From the NCBI GenBank assembly GCA_020025615.1, contig JAHHRT010000061.1, forward strand, positions 1-9,138: 9,138 nucleotides of DNA, written 5' to 3'. The stretch's first letter is position 1, and each line of letters opens with the position of its first letter. Made by a program: the position numbers and the translations under genes. The notes under the pieces are model-generated. The model made no database searches, was not told where the DNA came from, and saw only the letters and a program-made list of their open reading frames with translations. The DNA comes from Oscillospiraceae bacterium. GTDB taxonomy: Bacteria > Bacillota > Clostridia > Oscillospirales > Oscillospiraceae. Below are positions 1 to 5,205 of this stretch, one piece after another.

Positions 1-2
1 TC

Positions 3-80
3 CGCTCGGTATTTGAGGACTATCAGCGGGAGCTGCACCGCCGGGCACAGGCGCCAACCCCCGGCCCCTTTCGCTTCTAG
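3..80 (+). CDS. C-terminal end of an unidentified upstream gene (5' partial)
   Basis: The third forward frame is open from the window edge and ends at TAG (78-80). It gives 25 residues that begin RSVFEDYQRELHRRA and end in a Pro-rich tail, PTPGPFRF. The codons (CGG, GAG, CTG, CAC, CGC) match those of the phage genes downstream, and the peptide looks like a helical, charged C-terminus. A portal or other head-assembly gene is expected just before a capsid gene, but 25 residues are too few to assign a family. The last two codons (TTC TAG) coincide with the start of the first tandem repeat unit (CTAGG at 77), so the repeat may supply the stop and the native C-terminus may be altered. Bases 2-12 (CCGCTCGGTAT) also match an 11-bp piece of the repeats, which lowers confidence that this is coding. 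Confidence 0.45.
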   Translation, partial: RSVFEDYQRELHRRAQAPTPGPFRF

Positions 81-391
81 GTCGGGTCGGGTCGGCAGGG
101 CCGACGGCCAGAGCGTGCGTTAGCTGGTCGGTAATCGTTCTTTCCCTGACCCGCTCGGTATCGGCCCATGGTACGAATGGAGAGTTCTAGGTTGGGTCGG
201 CAGGGCCGACGGCCAGAGCGTGCACAGTGCGGAGGTAGTCGTTCTCCATCCTGATTTGCTCGGTATCGGTTCATGGTACGAAGGGGGGGGCTAGGTTGGG
301 TCGGCAGGGCCGACGGCCAGAGCGTGCGCCAGCTGGTCGGTGCTCGTTACGCCATAGGGCACCGCTCGGTATCGGCCCATGGTACGAATGG
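77..391. repeat. Three tandem ~105-bp repeat units with internal hairpin
   Basis: Three head-to-tail units start with CTAGGT at 77, 187 and 291 and run 110, 104 and about 101 bp. Each carries the hairpin GTCGGCAGGGCCGAC (91-105, 196-210, 300-314), then GGCCAGAGCGTGC, a variable middle, GCTCGGTATCGG and an ending like CATGGTACGAA. The variable middles differ in length and sequence. Units 1 and 3 share a GCTGGTCGGT motif that unit 2 lacks. Read on the minus strand, the units resemble the right-hand array at 1107-1311 with about 36 bp of extra sequence inserted. No open frame here resembles a protein. Open frames that cross the array on either strand simply translate the repeats. Confidence 0.85.
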
Positions 392-440
392 GGCGAAAAA
401 GGCTCTCCCTTTGGGAGCAGCGAAGCGAATCTAAATGATT

Positions 441-462
441 ATGATTGCCGGGGGGCAATCAT
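441..462. other. 9-bp perfect palindromic hairpin with GGGG loop
   Basis: ATGATTGCC (441-449), GGGG, GGCAATCAT (454-462). It lies in a more AT-rich piece (about 418-473) that separates the GGCTCTCCCTTTGGGAG block (401-417) from the TGGCACCCGTCAGGG block (475 on). By comparison with the right-hand copies, these blocks would normally be close together, so this piece looks inserted. No T-run follows, so it is not a canonical intrinsic terminator. Confidence 0.7.
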
Positions 463-474
463 ACCTCAATTTAC

Positions 475-596
475 TGGCACCCGTCAGGGTGACGGAGAGG
501 GCGATGAGCTGTTTCGACGAGATACCAGGTTACAGTGTACGTACTGCACCCCAATTTTCAACTGCACCAATGTAGGGAATGGTCTTGACCATTCCG
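475..596 (+). repeat. Left ~120-bp arm of the inner inverted repeat
   Basis: This segment matches the reverse complement of 844-960. The outer 27 bp (475-501) are identical. The middle is diverged but keeps a recognisable block at 533-549. The inner 30 bp (567-596) differ at two positions only. Arm lengths are 122 and 117 bp. Confidence 0.8.
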
Positions 597-641
597 CATC
601 GATGGACTTCGTTCATTCTGCAAGGGGAACGCCCTCCGGGG

Positions 642-671
642 GGTAACTTTCTGTGCAGACAGAAAGTCACC
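642..671. other. Inverted repeat, 13-bp arms (12 paired), GCAG loop
   Basis: GGTAACTTTCTGT (642-654), GCAG, ACAGAAAGTCACC (659-671). One arm position (A/C) does not pair. It lies in the core of the central element and is not followed by a T-run. Confidence 0.7.
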
Positions 672-680
672 AAAGAGCTG

Positions 681-735
681 CTCAGGGGAGACGCTGAGTG
701 TCACGCTCCCGCGTGCCAAGCCGCTCTCCCCTGAG
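681..735. other. Stem of 11 bp enclosing 33 bases
   Basis: CTCAGGGGAGA (681-691) is perfectly complementary to TCTCCCCTGAG (725-735). The enclosed bases include the small palindrome-like CACGCTCCCGCGTG. Together with the hairpin at 642-671 it makes the central element strongly structured as single-stranded DNA or RNA. Confidence 0.65.
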
Positions 736-843
736 AACCCCACTCGGCGCGCACTTGCCTACATTTTGCGATATTTCAGATGAAAACAGACAGAAATTGT
801 TCGAGTTCGCCGCAGATTATATGGACTTTGCAAGTTATACTGC

Positions 844-960
844 CGGAACGGTCAAGACCGTTCCCTACATTGGCACAGGGGTGAGTGCGGTAGGTACACT
901 GCTACTTGGTGTGTAGACGGGGGTGCGGATTTACCCTCTCCGTCACCCTGACGGGTGCCA
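844..960 (-). repeat. Right ~117-bp arm of the inner inverted repeat
   Basis: This is the inverted partner of 475-596. Its distal 27 bp (934-960) are the exact reverse complement of 475-501. Its proximal 30 bp (844-873) carry the hairpin GGAACGGT-CAAG-ACCGTTCC, which corresponds to the left hairpin at 576-595. Confidence 0.8.
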
Positions 961-1106
961 CCTCTCCCTTCGGGCGAGGCTTGGTACGGCACATGCACTG
1001 CGGCCTGGTGTGTAGACGGGGGGTGCAGGTTCGCCCTCTCAGTCTGGCTCGTACCTCGCCAGCCAGCTCCCCCAAAGGGAGAGCCTTTATACCACGTACC
1101 GACACC
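908..1106 (+). repeat. Direct pair of ~99-bp repeat units
   Basis: GGTGTGTAGACGGGGG at 908 recurs at 1007. In both units it is followed by a TGC-rich stretch, CCCTCTC (934, 1034), a variable stem region, and a purine block (TCTCCCTTCGGG near 963; CCCAAAGGGAGAGCC at 1071). The first unit carries the Cys-Thr-like stem CCGTCACCCTGACGG; the second carries CTGGCTCG..CGCCAGCCAG. The two units look like diverged members of one repeat family that carry different internal stems. Confidence 0.75.
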
Positions 1107-1311
1107 GAGCGGGGAAGGGAAGTGACGATTAGCACTGCACTGGGCACGTAATAGCTGCCCGCCTTGCGGGTCGAGTGGGGCAGGGCAGTAACGAATACAG
1201 ACCAGCTGGCGCACGCATTGTCTGTCGGCACTGCCGACACCGAGCGGTGAAGGGCAAAAACGATTAGCACTGCACCGAGCACGTATTGTCAGCGGGCACT
1301 GCCCGCATGGT
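1107..1311 (+). repeat. Three tandem ~68-bp units, each ending in a different hairpin
   Basis: Units start at GAGYGG near 1107, 1173 and 1242 (66, 69 and 70 bp). Each has a GGGNAGGGCA-like purine tract, AACGA or GACGATTAGCACTGCAC, a CACG(T/C)A segment, then a hairpin: CCCGC-CTT-GCGGG (1158-1170), GTCGGC-ACT-GCCGAC (1224-1238), GCGGGC-ACT-GCCCGC (1292-1306). Stem sequences change between units but pairing is kept. On the opposite strand the same family makes up the left array (77-391). The third unit ends about 80 bp before the capsid start codon. Confidence 0.8.
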
Positions 1312-1391
1312 GGAGGATGGGACAGGAGATTTTGTCATCCAGAGCACCTTGGGGCGGGAAGCGACACACATATATATTTAAGGAGGAAAAC
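1312..1391 (+). promoter_or_regulatory. Capsid gene leader with strong RBS (1380-1386)
   Basis: This is the short, repeat-free stretch before the capsid gene. AAGGAGG (1380-1386) lies 5 bases before ATG 1392 and fixes that start. The upstream in-frame ATG at 1317 has no RBS-like spacing and would add 25 residues unlike any capsid N-terminus. An AT-rich patch (TATATATT, 1371-1378) precedes the RBS but has no convincing -35 box, so I do not call a promoter. Confidence 0.8.
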
Positions 1392-2486
1392 ATGGAAAAC
1401 AGAAACAATGAGGCAATTTCTTTGCAGCTGTTTGCAGATGCCGGTGACCTGGTCGCCGGTACGGAAAACTACGTAAACGCCAATACCGGCGCGGTCACCA
1501 ACTTCGACGATACCAATACCATGAAGGGCGAGCTCAAGAGCTTCTATGATACCGAGCTTCTGGAAAACGCCCGGGTGGAGATGTTCTACGCCCAGTTTGC
1601 CAAAAAGCAGCCCTTGCCCGCCAACCACGGCACTACCGTGGAATGGCGTAAGTGGAACACCTTCGACCGTGCGCCCAAGCTCCAGGAAGGTGTCATCCCC
1701 ACGGGCCAGAAGTTCGGTATGTCCCGGAAGTCCGGCACCGTCAGCCAGTACGGCACCTACGCCGCCATCTCCGATAAGCTGGAAATGCGGGCCTATGACC
1801 CTGTGATCCTGGGCGCTACCGAGGAGATGGGCGCATCTGCCGCCGAGACCCAGGAGGTGCTGATCCGGGACGGCCTGCTGGTGAACCCCAACGTCCTCTA
1901 CTGCGACAACGTGAACCGGGAGACCGAGGCCGTCATCAGCACCCCCACCACCTGCGCCCAAATGAGCGCAGAGGATGCAGGCGGCTGGGCCCTGCTCACC
2001 GACCAGATGGTCAATAAGGCGGTGACCAAGCTGAAAAAGGACAAGGTCCCTCGCATCAACGGCAAGTATTACGCCGTCATCCACCCCTCTGTGGCTGAGG
2101 ACCTGCGTAACTGCAAGGGCTGGCTGGAAGCCCATAAGTACGCCCAGCCCGGCGAGATCATGAACGGCGAAATCGGTGAGCTCCACGGCTGCCGCTTCAT
2201 CGAGAATGTCTTCGCCCCTGTGCTGGAAGGGGAGTACGTCAATCAGCAGGGCGGCGCAACCTACGCCACCTACTTCTTCGGCAAGGATGCCTTCGGCATC
2301 ATCGACCCCGAGGGCGGCGCGCTCCAGATGATCGTGAAGAACAAGGGCCAGATCGGCGGCCCCCTGGAGCAGTTCTCTACCGTGGGCTATAAGCTGGAAA
2401 CCAACGGCTGCACCATCCTCTATCCCGAGCGGGTGCTGAGAGTGATGAGCTGTTCCACCTACTCTGCCGCAGATAAGGCGAACTAA
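1392..2486 (+). CDS. Major capsid protein, N4-gp56 family
   Basis: This is the main building block of the phage head, expected to adopt the HK97-like fold and assemble into the icosahedral shell. The 364-aa product is of typical length for the family. It opens with the ISLQLFA motif (residues 9-15) seen at the start of many Firmicutes phage capsid proteins. It then has FYDTELLENA and the G-TTVEWRKW segment (about 51-88). The central IHPSVAEDLR..W.EAHKYA..GEIGELHG.RFIE region (about 229-272) and the late GPLEQFSTVGYKLE segment (about 323-336) match my knowledge of N4-gp56 capsids. No cleavable delta domain or protease gene is visible next to it. The start is set by AAGGAGG five bases upstream. 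The gene is separated from the upstream gene by the repeat block, whereas the downstream gene follows after 12 bases. The N4-gp56 assignment is strong; assignment to a given phage genus is not possible. Confidence 0.93.
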   Translation: MENRNNEAISLQLFADAGDLVAGTENYVNANTGAVTNFDDTNTMKGELKSFYDTELLENARVEMFYAQFAKKQPLPANHGTTVEWRKWNTFDRAPKLQEGVIPTGQKFGMSRKSGTVSQYGTYAAISDKLEMRAYDPVILGATEEMGASAAETQEVLIRDGLLVNPNVLYCDNVNRETEAVISTPTTCAQMSAEDAGGWALLTDQMVNKAVTKLKKDKVPRINGKYYAVIHPSVAEDLRNCKGWLEAHKYAQPGEIMNGEIGELHGCRFIENVFAPVLEGEYVNQQGGATYATYFFGKDAFGIIDPEGGALQMIVKNKGQIGGPLEQFSTVGYKLETNGCTILYPERVLRVMSCSTYSAADKAN

Positions 2487-2491
2487 GGAGG
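2485..2491 (+). promoter_or_regulatory. RBS deciding the start of the 72-aa gene
   Basis: AAGGAGG overlaps the capsid stop codon. Its GGAGG ends 4 bases before ATG 2496 and 7 bases before ATG 2499. Elsewhere in this operon the gap is 5-9 bases, which favours 2499. Confidence 0.65.
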
Positions 2492-2498
2492 GCTGATG

Positions 2499-2717
2499 AT
2501 GGAAAAGACAACGGATACCCGAGAGGATATTTTCATTCCCAGAGCGCTGGACGGTGAGGAACGCTCCCTGTTTGTCAGCGTCAACGGCACCAACTACCTG
2601 CTGCCCAAGGGCAAAACCTCCCGGGTCCCCCACGAGGTAGCAGAGGAAATCCGCCGCTCCTGGGCAGCTCAGAACGCCTGGGATGACCGGGCCGAGGCCC
2701 TGGCAAAGGCTAACTAA
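2499..2717 (+). CDS. Small phage protein after the capsid gene, function unknown
   Basis: The 72-aa product (73 if ATG 2496 is used) is acidic at the N-terminus. It carries a central block, SLFVSVNGTNYLLPKGKTSR (about 25-44), then VPHEVAEEIRRSW and an Ala-rich helical tail. The pattern 'FVSVNG..YLLP.GK...VP..VAEEI' is one I recall in small proteins directly downstream of capsid genes in Clostridia phages. It has no signal peptide, membrane segment or known catalytic motif. Its position between the capsid and a nozzle-like gene suggests a head-associated role such as decoration, or a connector part, but this is inference from location only. It lies 12 bases after the capsid stop and 18 before the next gene, within the same operon. 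Confidence 0.8.
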   Translation: MEKTTDTREDIFIPRALDGEERSLFVSVNGTNYLLPKGKTSRVPHEVAEEIRRSWAAQNAWDDRAEALAKAN

Positions 2718-2735
2718 ATTCAGGAGGTAGGAAGG

Positions 2736-4472
2736 ATGCACTGTCCCGTGTTAAAGGCGGGGCGGGGAATGGTGGAGACCCAGGACCTGTTCTTCGGTCT
2801 CCACCGCAAGCCCCGAATCCGGCCCGGTGAATTTTACGATATGAAAAACCTCACCTCCGACCAGACCCCGGTGATGAGTCCCCGGCGGCCCCGGGGTGTG
2901 GTGATCCCCAAGGGGGACTTTCAGGGCCTGGCGGGGAAGGATACCCTCTATTATGTGGAGGGTTCGGCGCTGGTGATGAACGGCTTCCGGCTGGAATTGG
3001 GGCTTTCCCGGAAGCCCCAGGACTGTCCCAAGCAGCTGATTTCCATGGGTGCTTACCTCATCATTCTGCCGGATAAGAAGTACGTCAATACCGCCGACCC
3101 CCAGGATTTCGGCAGTATGGAGGCGGAGGTTGCCACCGCCGGGCCTGTGACCGTTTCCCAGTGCGGCCTGGACGGGGAAGAGATTCTGCCGGAGTTTGTA
3201 GGCCCCGACCTTCCCAAGGCACCCGGCGATCGGAGCTATTGGCTGGATACCGGGTCCCAGGTGCTCAAGCAGTACGCCAAGGCCACGGATTTGTGGATCG
3301 TGGTGGAAAATCCCTATGTGAAGCTGTCCTGCCCCGGCATCGGAAAGGGCTTTTCCCGCTATGACGGGGTGCAGATTTCCGGCCTCACGGACCCGGAGCT
3401 GAAGGAGCTCAACGGCGCAAACATCCTCTATGAGCGGGGAGAGGACTTCGTGGTGGTTCCCGGGCTGCTGTCCCGGAAGCTCACCCAGGAGACCCCGGTG
3501 CGCCTGCGCAGAGCCGTTCCCCAAATGGACTTTGTGGTGGAAAGCGGGAACCGCCTGTGGGGCTGCCGCTACGGCCCCAACGAAACCGGGAAGGTGGTCA
3601 ACGAGATTTACGCCAGTAAGCTGGGGGACTTTAAAAATTGGAGCTGCTATCTGGGGATCTCTACGGACAGCTACACCGTTTCCTTAGGCTCCGACGGCCC
3701 CTTCACCGGGGCGGTGACCCTTGGGGGACACCCCCTGTTTTTTAAGGAGAAGTGCGTGCACAAGGTCTTCGGACAGATGCCCGCCAACTTCCAGGTCCAG
3801 ACCCAGGACTGCCGGGGGGTCCAGGCAGGGTGCCAGCGAAGCCTTGCCATTGTGGGCGATGTGCTCTACTACAAAAGCCCCTCGGGTATCTGCGCCTATG
3901 ACGGCTCCCTGCCCAGAGTGGTCTCGGAGCCCCTGGGAGATACGGCCTGCGGCAAGGCCGTGGGGGCGGCCCTGGGAAACAAATACTATGTGTCCATGGA
4001 GCAGGAGCAGGGCTGGGAGCTTCTGGTCTTCGACACCGCCCGGGGCCTGTGGCATAAAGAAGACGATTTGGCGGCCTACCTCATGTGCCCCTGCCGGGAG
4101 GAGCTGTTCTGTGTGGATGAACAGGGACGGCTGCTGGCAATGCTGGGAACGGTGGGGGAGCCGGAAGGCCCGGTTTCCTGGATGGCCCAGTCCGGGGTCC
4201 TGGGGGTCAGCCTGCCGGGCAACAAATATCTGGGACGGCTGGGGCTTCGGATGCTTCTGGACCCGGGCAGCCGGGTGACGGTCCAGGCCCAATATGATTC
4301 CGTTGGCCCCTGGGAGGATTTGGGCACGGTGCAGGGGATGAACCTGCGCAGTTTTGTGCTTCCCGTGGTGCCCCGGCGGTGCGACCACCTGCGGCTGCGG
4401 CTCCTGGGTGAGGGAAACGCCATGCTGTTCAGCGTGACCAAGACGGTGATGCCCGGCAGCGACACGGTGTAA
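2736..4472 (+). CDS. Nozzle/stabilization-like phage structural protein (tentative)
   Basis: The 578-aa product has no transmembrane segment. The N-terminus contains GEFYDMKNLTSDQTPVMSPR (about 31-50), a motif I recall at the start of a Clostridia phage structural family. The middle (about 270-345) reads NRLWGC..., VNEIYASKLGDFKNW, DSYTVSLGSDGPFTGA and LFFKEKCVHKVFG, then LYYKSPSGICAYDG. This spacing of RLWG, IY.SKLGD and LFF...H.V.G resembles beta-propeller tail hub proteins of short-tailed phages (P22 gp10 or T7 gp12-like 'nozzle' or 'stabilization' proteins). That role would place it below the portal, extending the DNA channel. The position right after the head genes fits. The AGGAGG at 2722-2727, eight bases before ATG 2736, supports this start over the internal Met-12. 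The propeller and nozzle assignment rests on motif resemblance. The protein is certainly phage structural by context. Confidence 0.72.
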   Translation: MHCPVLKAGRGMVETQDLFFGLHRKPRIRPGEFYDMKNLTSDQTPVMSPRRPRGVVIPKGDFQGLAGKDTLYYVEGSALVMNGFRLELGLSRKPQDCPKQLISMGAYLIILPDKKYVNTADPQDFGSMEAEVATAGPVTVSQCGLDGEEILPEFVGPDLPKAPGDRSYWLDTGSQVLKQYAKATDLWIVVENPYVKLSCPGIGKGFSRYDGVQISGLTDPELKELNGANILYERGEDFVVVPGLLSRKLTQETPVRLRRAVPQMDFVVESGNRLWGCRYGPNETGKVVNEIYASKLGDFKNWSCYLGISTDSYTVSLGSDGPFTGAVTLGGHPLFFKEKCVHKVFGQMPANFQVQTQDCRGVQAGCQRSLAIVGDVLYYKSPSGICAYDGSLPRVVSEPLGDTACGKAVGAALGNKYYVSMEQEQGWELLVFDTARGLWHKEDDLAAYLMCPCREELFCVDEQGRLLAMLGTVGEPEGPVSWMAQSGVLGVSLPGNKYLGRLGLRMLLDPGSRVTVQAQYDSVGPWEDLGTVQGMNLRSFVLPVVPRRCDHLRLRLLGEGNAMLFSVTKTVMPGSDTV

Positions 4473-4485
4473 AGGAGGAAATCAG

Positions 4486-5205
4486 ATGGTTGTAATCGAG
4501 CCGCCCAGATGGAGCGGCGGCAGTGAGAAGGAGCAGCTGCAGGCCCTGCAAAGCTATCTCCACCGCACAGCCCAGCAGCTCCAATGGGCCTTTGATACCC
4601 TGAGCCCCGGGGCAGAGCCGGAGCCGCTGGGGGGCCGGATTCCTCAGACACCTCAGGAAAACGCCCAGGCAGTGTTTGCGGGCATCAAAAACCTCATTAT
4701 CAAAAGTGCGGATATCGTGGAAGCCTACAGCACGGTGATCTCCAAACGCCTGGGGGGCACCTACCTGGCAAAGTCGGAGTTCGGCACCTACCGGGAGCAG
4801 ACCGCCCAGACCATCCAGGCGGACAGCCAGCGGATCACCCAGCTGTTTGAACATCAGCAGTCCTTGCAGGATACTCTGGACAGCCTCTATGACGAGACCC
4901 GGGCCTCCAAGGCCTATCTGCGGTCCGGCAGTCTGGGCCAGGATGCCCAGGGAAACCCGGTTTACGGCCTGGAAGTGGGCCAGACCAACACCCTGGAGGG
5001 AAAACCCGTATTTCAGAAGTTTGCCCGCTTTACGGCGGACCGGCTGAGCTTCTTTGACAGCAGCGATGTGGAGGTGGCGTTCATCTCCGATGATAAGCTC
5101 TATATCTCCAACGCCCAGATTGGGGGCGCTTTGGAAATCGGCGGGCAGTTCAAAATCTACAGCGGAAACGGTCTGGTATTCCAGTGGACAGGAGGGAACC
5201 CGTAA
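4486..5205 (+). CDS. Phage tail/fibre attachment protein with coiled coil and beta C-terminus
   Basis: The 239-aa product starts with a helical LQ-rich segment, EKEQLQALQSYLHRTAQQLQ (about 15-34). Next come a block with IIKSADIVEAYSTVISKRL and a probable coiled coil (about 100-145, rich in Gln and Glu heptads). It ends in a beta-rich domain with PVYGLEVGQT, KFARFTADRLSFFD and EVAFISDDKLYI (about 160-215). The C-terminal half looks like the end of Gp58-like or tail endopeptidase-type proteins of Firmicutes phages, which join fibres to the tail tip. Here it stands alone, without the large N-terminal tail-hub domain. AAGGAGG (4472-4478) is seven bases before ATG 4486 and overlaps the previous stop. 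The stop codon TAA shares its last A with the ATG of the next gene, so the two are likely translationally coupled. Its exact virion location is inferred. Confidence 0.75.
   Translation: MVVIEPPRWSGGSEKEQLQALQSYLHRTAQQLQWAFDTLSPGAEPEPLGGRIPQTPQENAQAVFAGIKNLIIKSADIVEAYSTVISKRLGGTYLAKSEFGTYREQTAQTIQADSQRITQLFEHQQSLQDTLDSLYDETRASKAYLRSGSLGQDAQGNPVYGLEVGQTNTLEGKPVFQKFARFTADRLSFFDSSDVEVAFISDDKLYISNAQIGGALEIGGQFKIYSGNGLVFQWTGGNP
5190..5196 (+). promoter_or_regulatory. RBS deciding the start of the DUF859-like gene
   Basis: AGGAGGG inside the end of the previous gene lies eight bases before ATG 5205, where TAATG overlaps stop and start. The earlier in-frame GTG at 5184 lies before this RBS and is not used under this reading. 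Confidence 0.75.

Larger units (their letters stand above)
567..873. mobile_element. MITE-like non-coding element with inverted hairpin ends (candidate)
   Basis: The 307-bp segment begins with CCAATGTAGGG followed by a hairpin (576-595) and ends with the inverted counterpart (hairpin 845-864, then CCCTACATTGG). The terminal 30 bp match 28/30. The interior (597-843) has two further stem structures and no believable protein. The hairpin-type ends and lack of coding capacity are what a non-autonomous miniature element would show. No clear target-site duplication is seen: the similarity of the arms continues outward to 475 and 960, so the true boundaries could be wider. The TGTAGGG-plus-palindrome motif resembles a repeat I recall as common in Oscillospiraceae intergenic DNA. 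That is recollection and has not been checked by a search. Confidence 0.45.
300..1238. repeat. Nested, mirror-ordered imperfect inverted repeat
   Basis: Matching segments occur in one order on the left and in reverse order and orientation on the right. The hairpin GTCGGC-nnn-GCCGAC at 300-314 pairs with 1224-1238. GCGTGCGCCAGCTGGTC at 322-338 pairs perfectly with 1200-1216. CCGCTCGGTATCGG plus GTACG at 362-386 pairs with 1095-1112. An 18-bp perfect match joins 398-415 and 1071-1088, and a 27-bp perfect match joins 475-501 and 934-960. A 15/17 match joins 533-549 and 885-901, and a 28/30 match joins 567-596 and 844-873. The midpoints cluster between about 717 and 769, so the whole is roughly concentric. 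It looks like two copies of one composite repeat placed head to head around a central core at 597-843. Confidence 0.8.

Noticed and set aside
296..646. Forward open frame of 116 codons in the repeat region
   Set aside because: It reads directly through repeat unit 3, the GGCTCTCCC block and the hairpins, with no RBS and no protein-like composition. It is open by chance in GC-rich repeats.
441..735. Intrinsic terminators at the three central stem structures
   Set aside because: None is followed by a run of T on either strand close enough to the stem.
698..916. Forward open frame over the central element and right arm
   Set aside because: It has no ribosome binding site, crosses the terminal hairpin, and its composition is unlike the genes downstream.
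852..1282. Two minus-strand open frames of about 120 codons
   Set aside because: Both translate the 99-bp and 68-bp repeats and show the same peptide pieces in tandem. No RBS or family resemblance is seen.
77..1311. CRISPR array
   Set aside because: Units are 66-110 bp with diverged repeats and no regular short repeat and spacer alternation. Repeats occur in both orientations.
1332..1378. Promoter made of TTGTCA (1332-1337) and TATATT (1373-1378)
   Set aside because: The spacing is 35 bases, twice the usual. The alternative TTGGGG at 1349 has only 3 of 6 matching bases, and its start point would fall in the RBS.
1..1391. Phage attachment site or integration boundary
   Set aside because: No tRNA, integrase or short direct repeat framing the phage genes is visible. 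Phage-like genes appear to lie on both sides of the block.
1335..2741. Long minus-strand open frame opposite the capsid gene
   Set aside because: It is a shadow of the GC-rich capsid gene. The capsid frame has an RBS and clear family motifs, whereas this one has neither.
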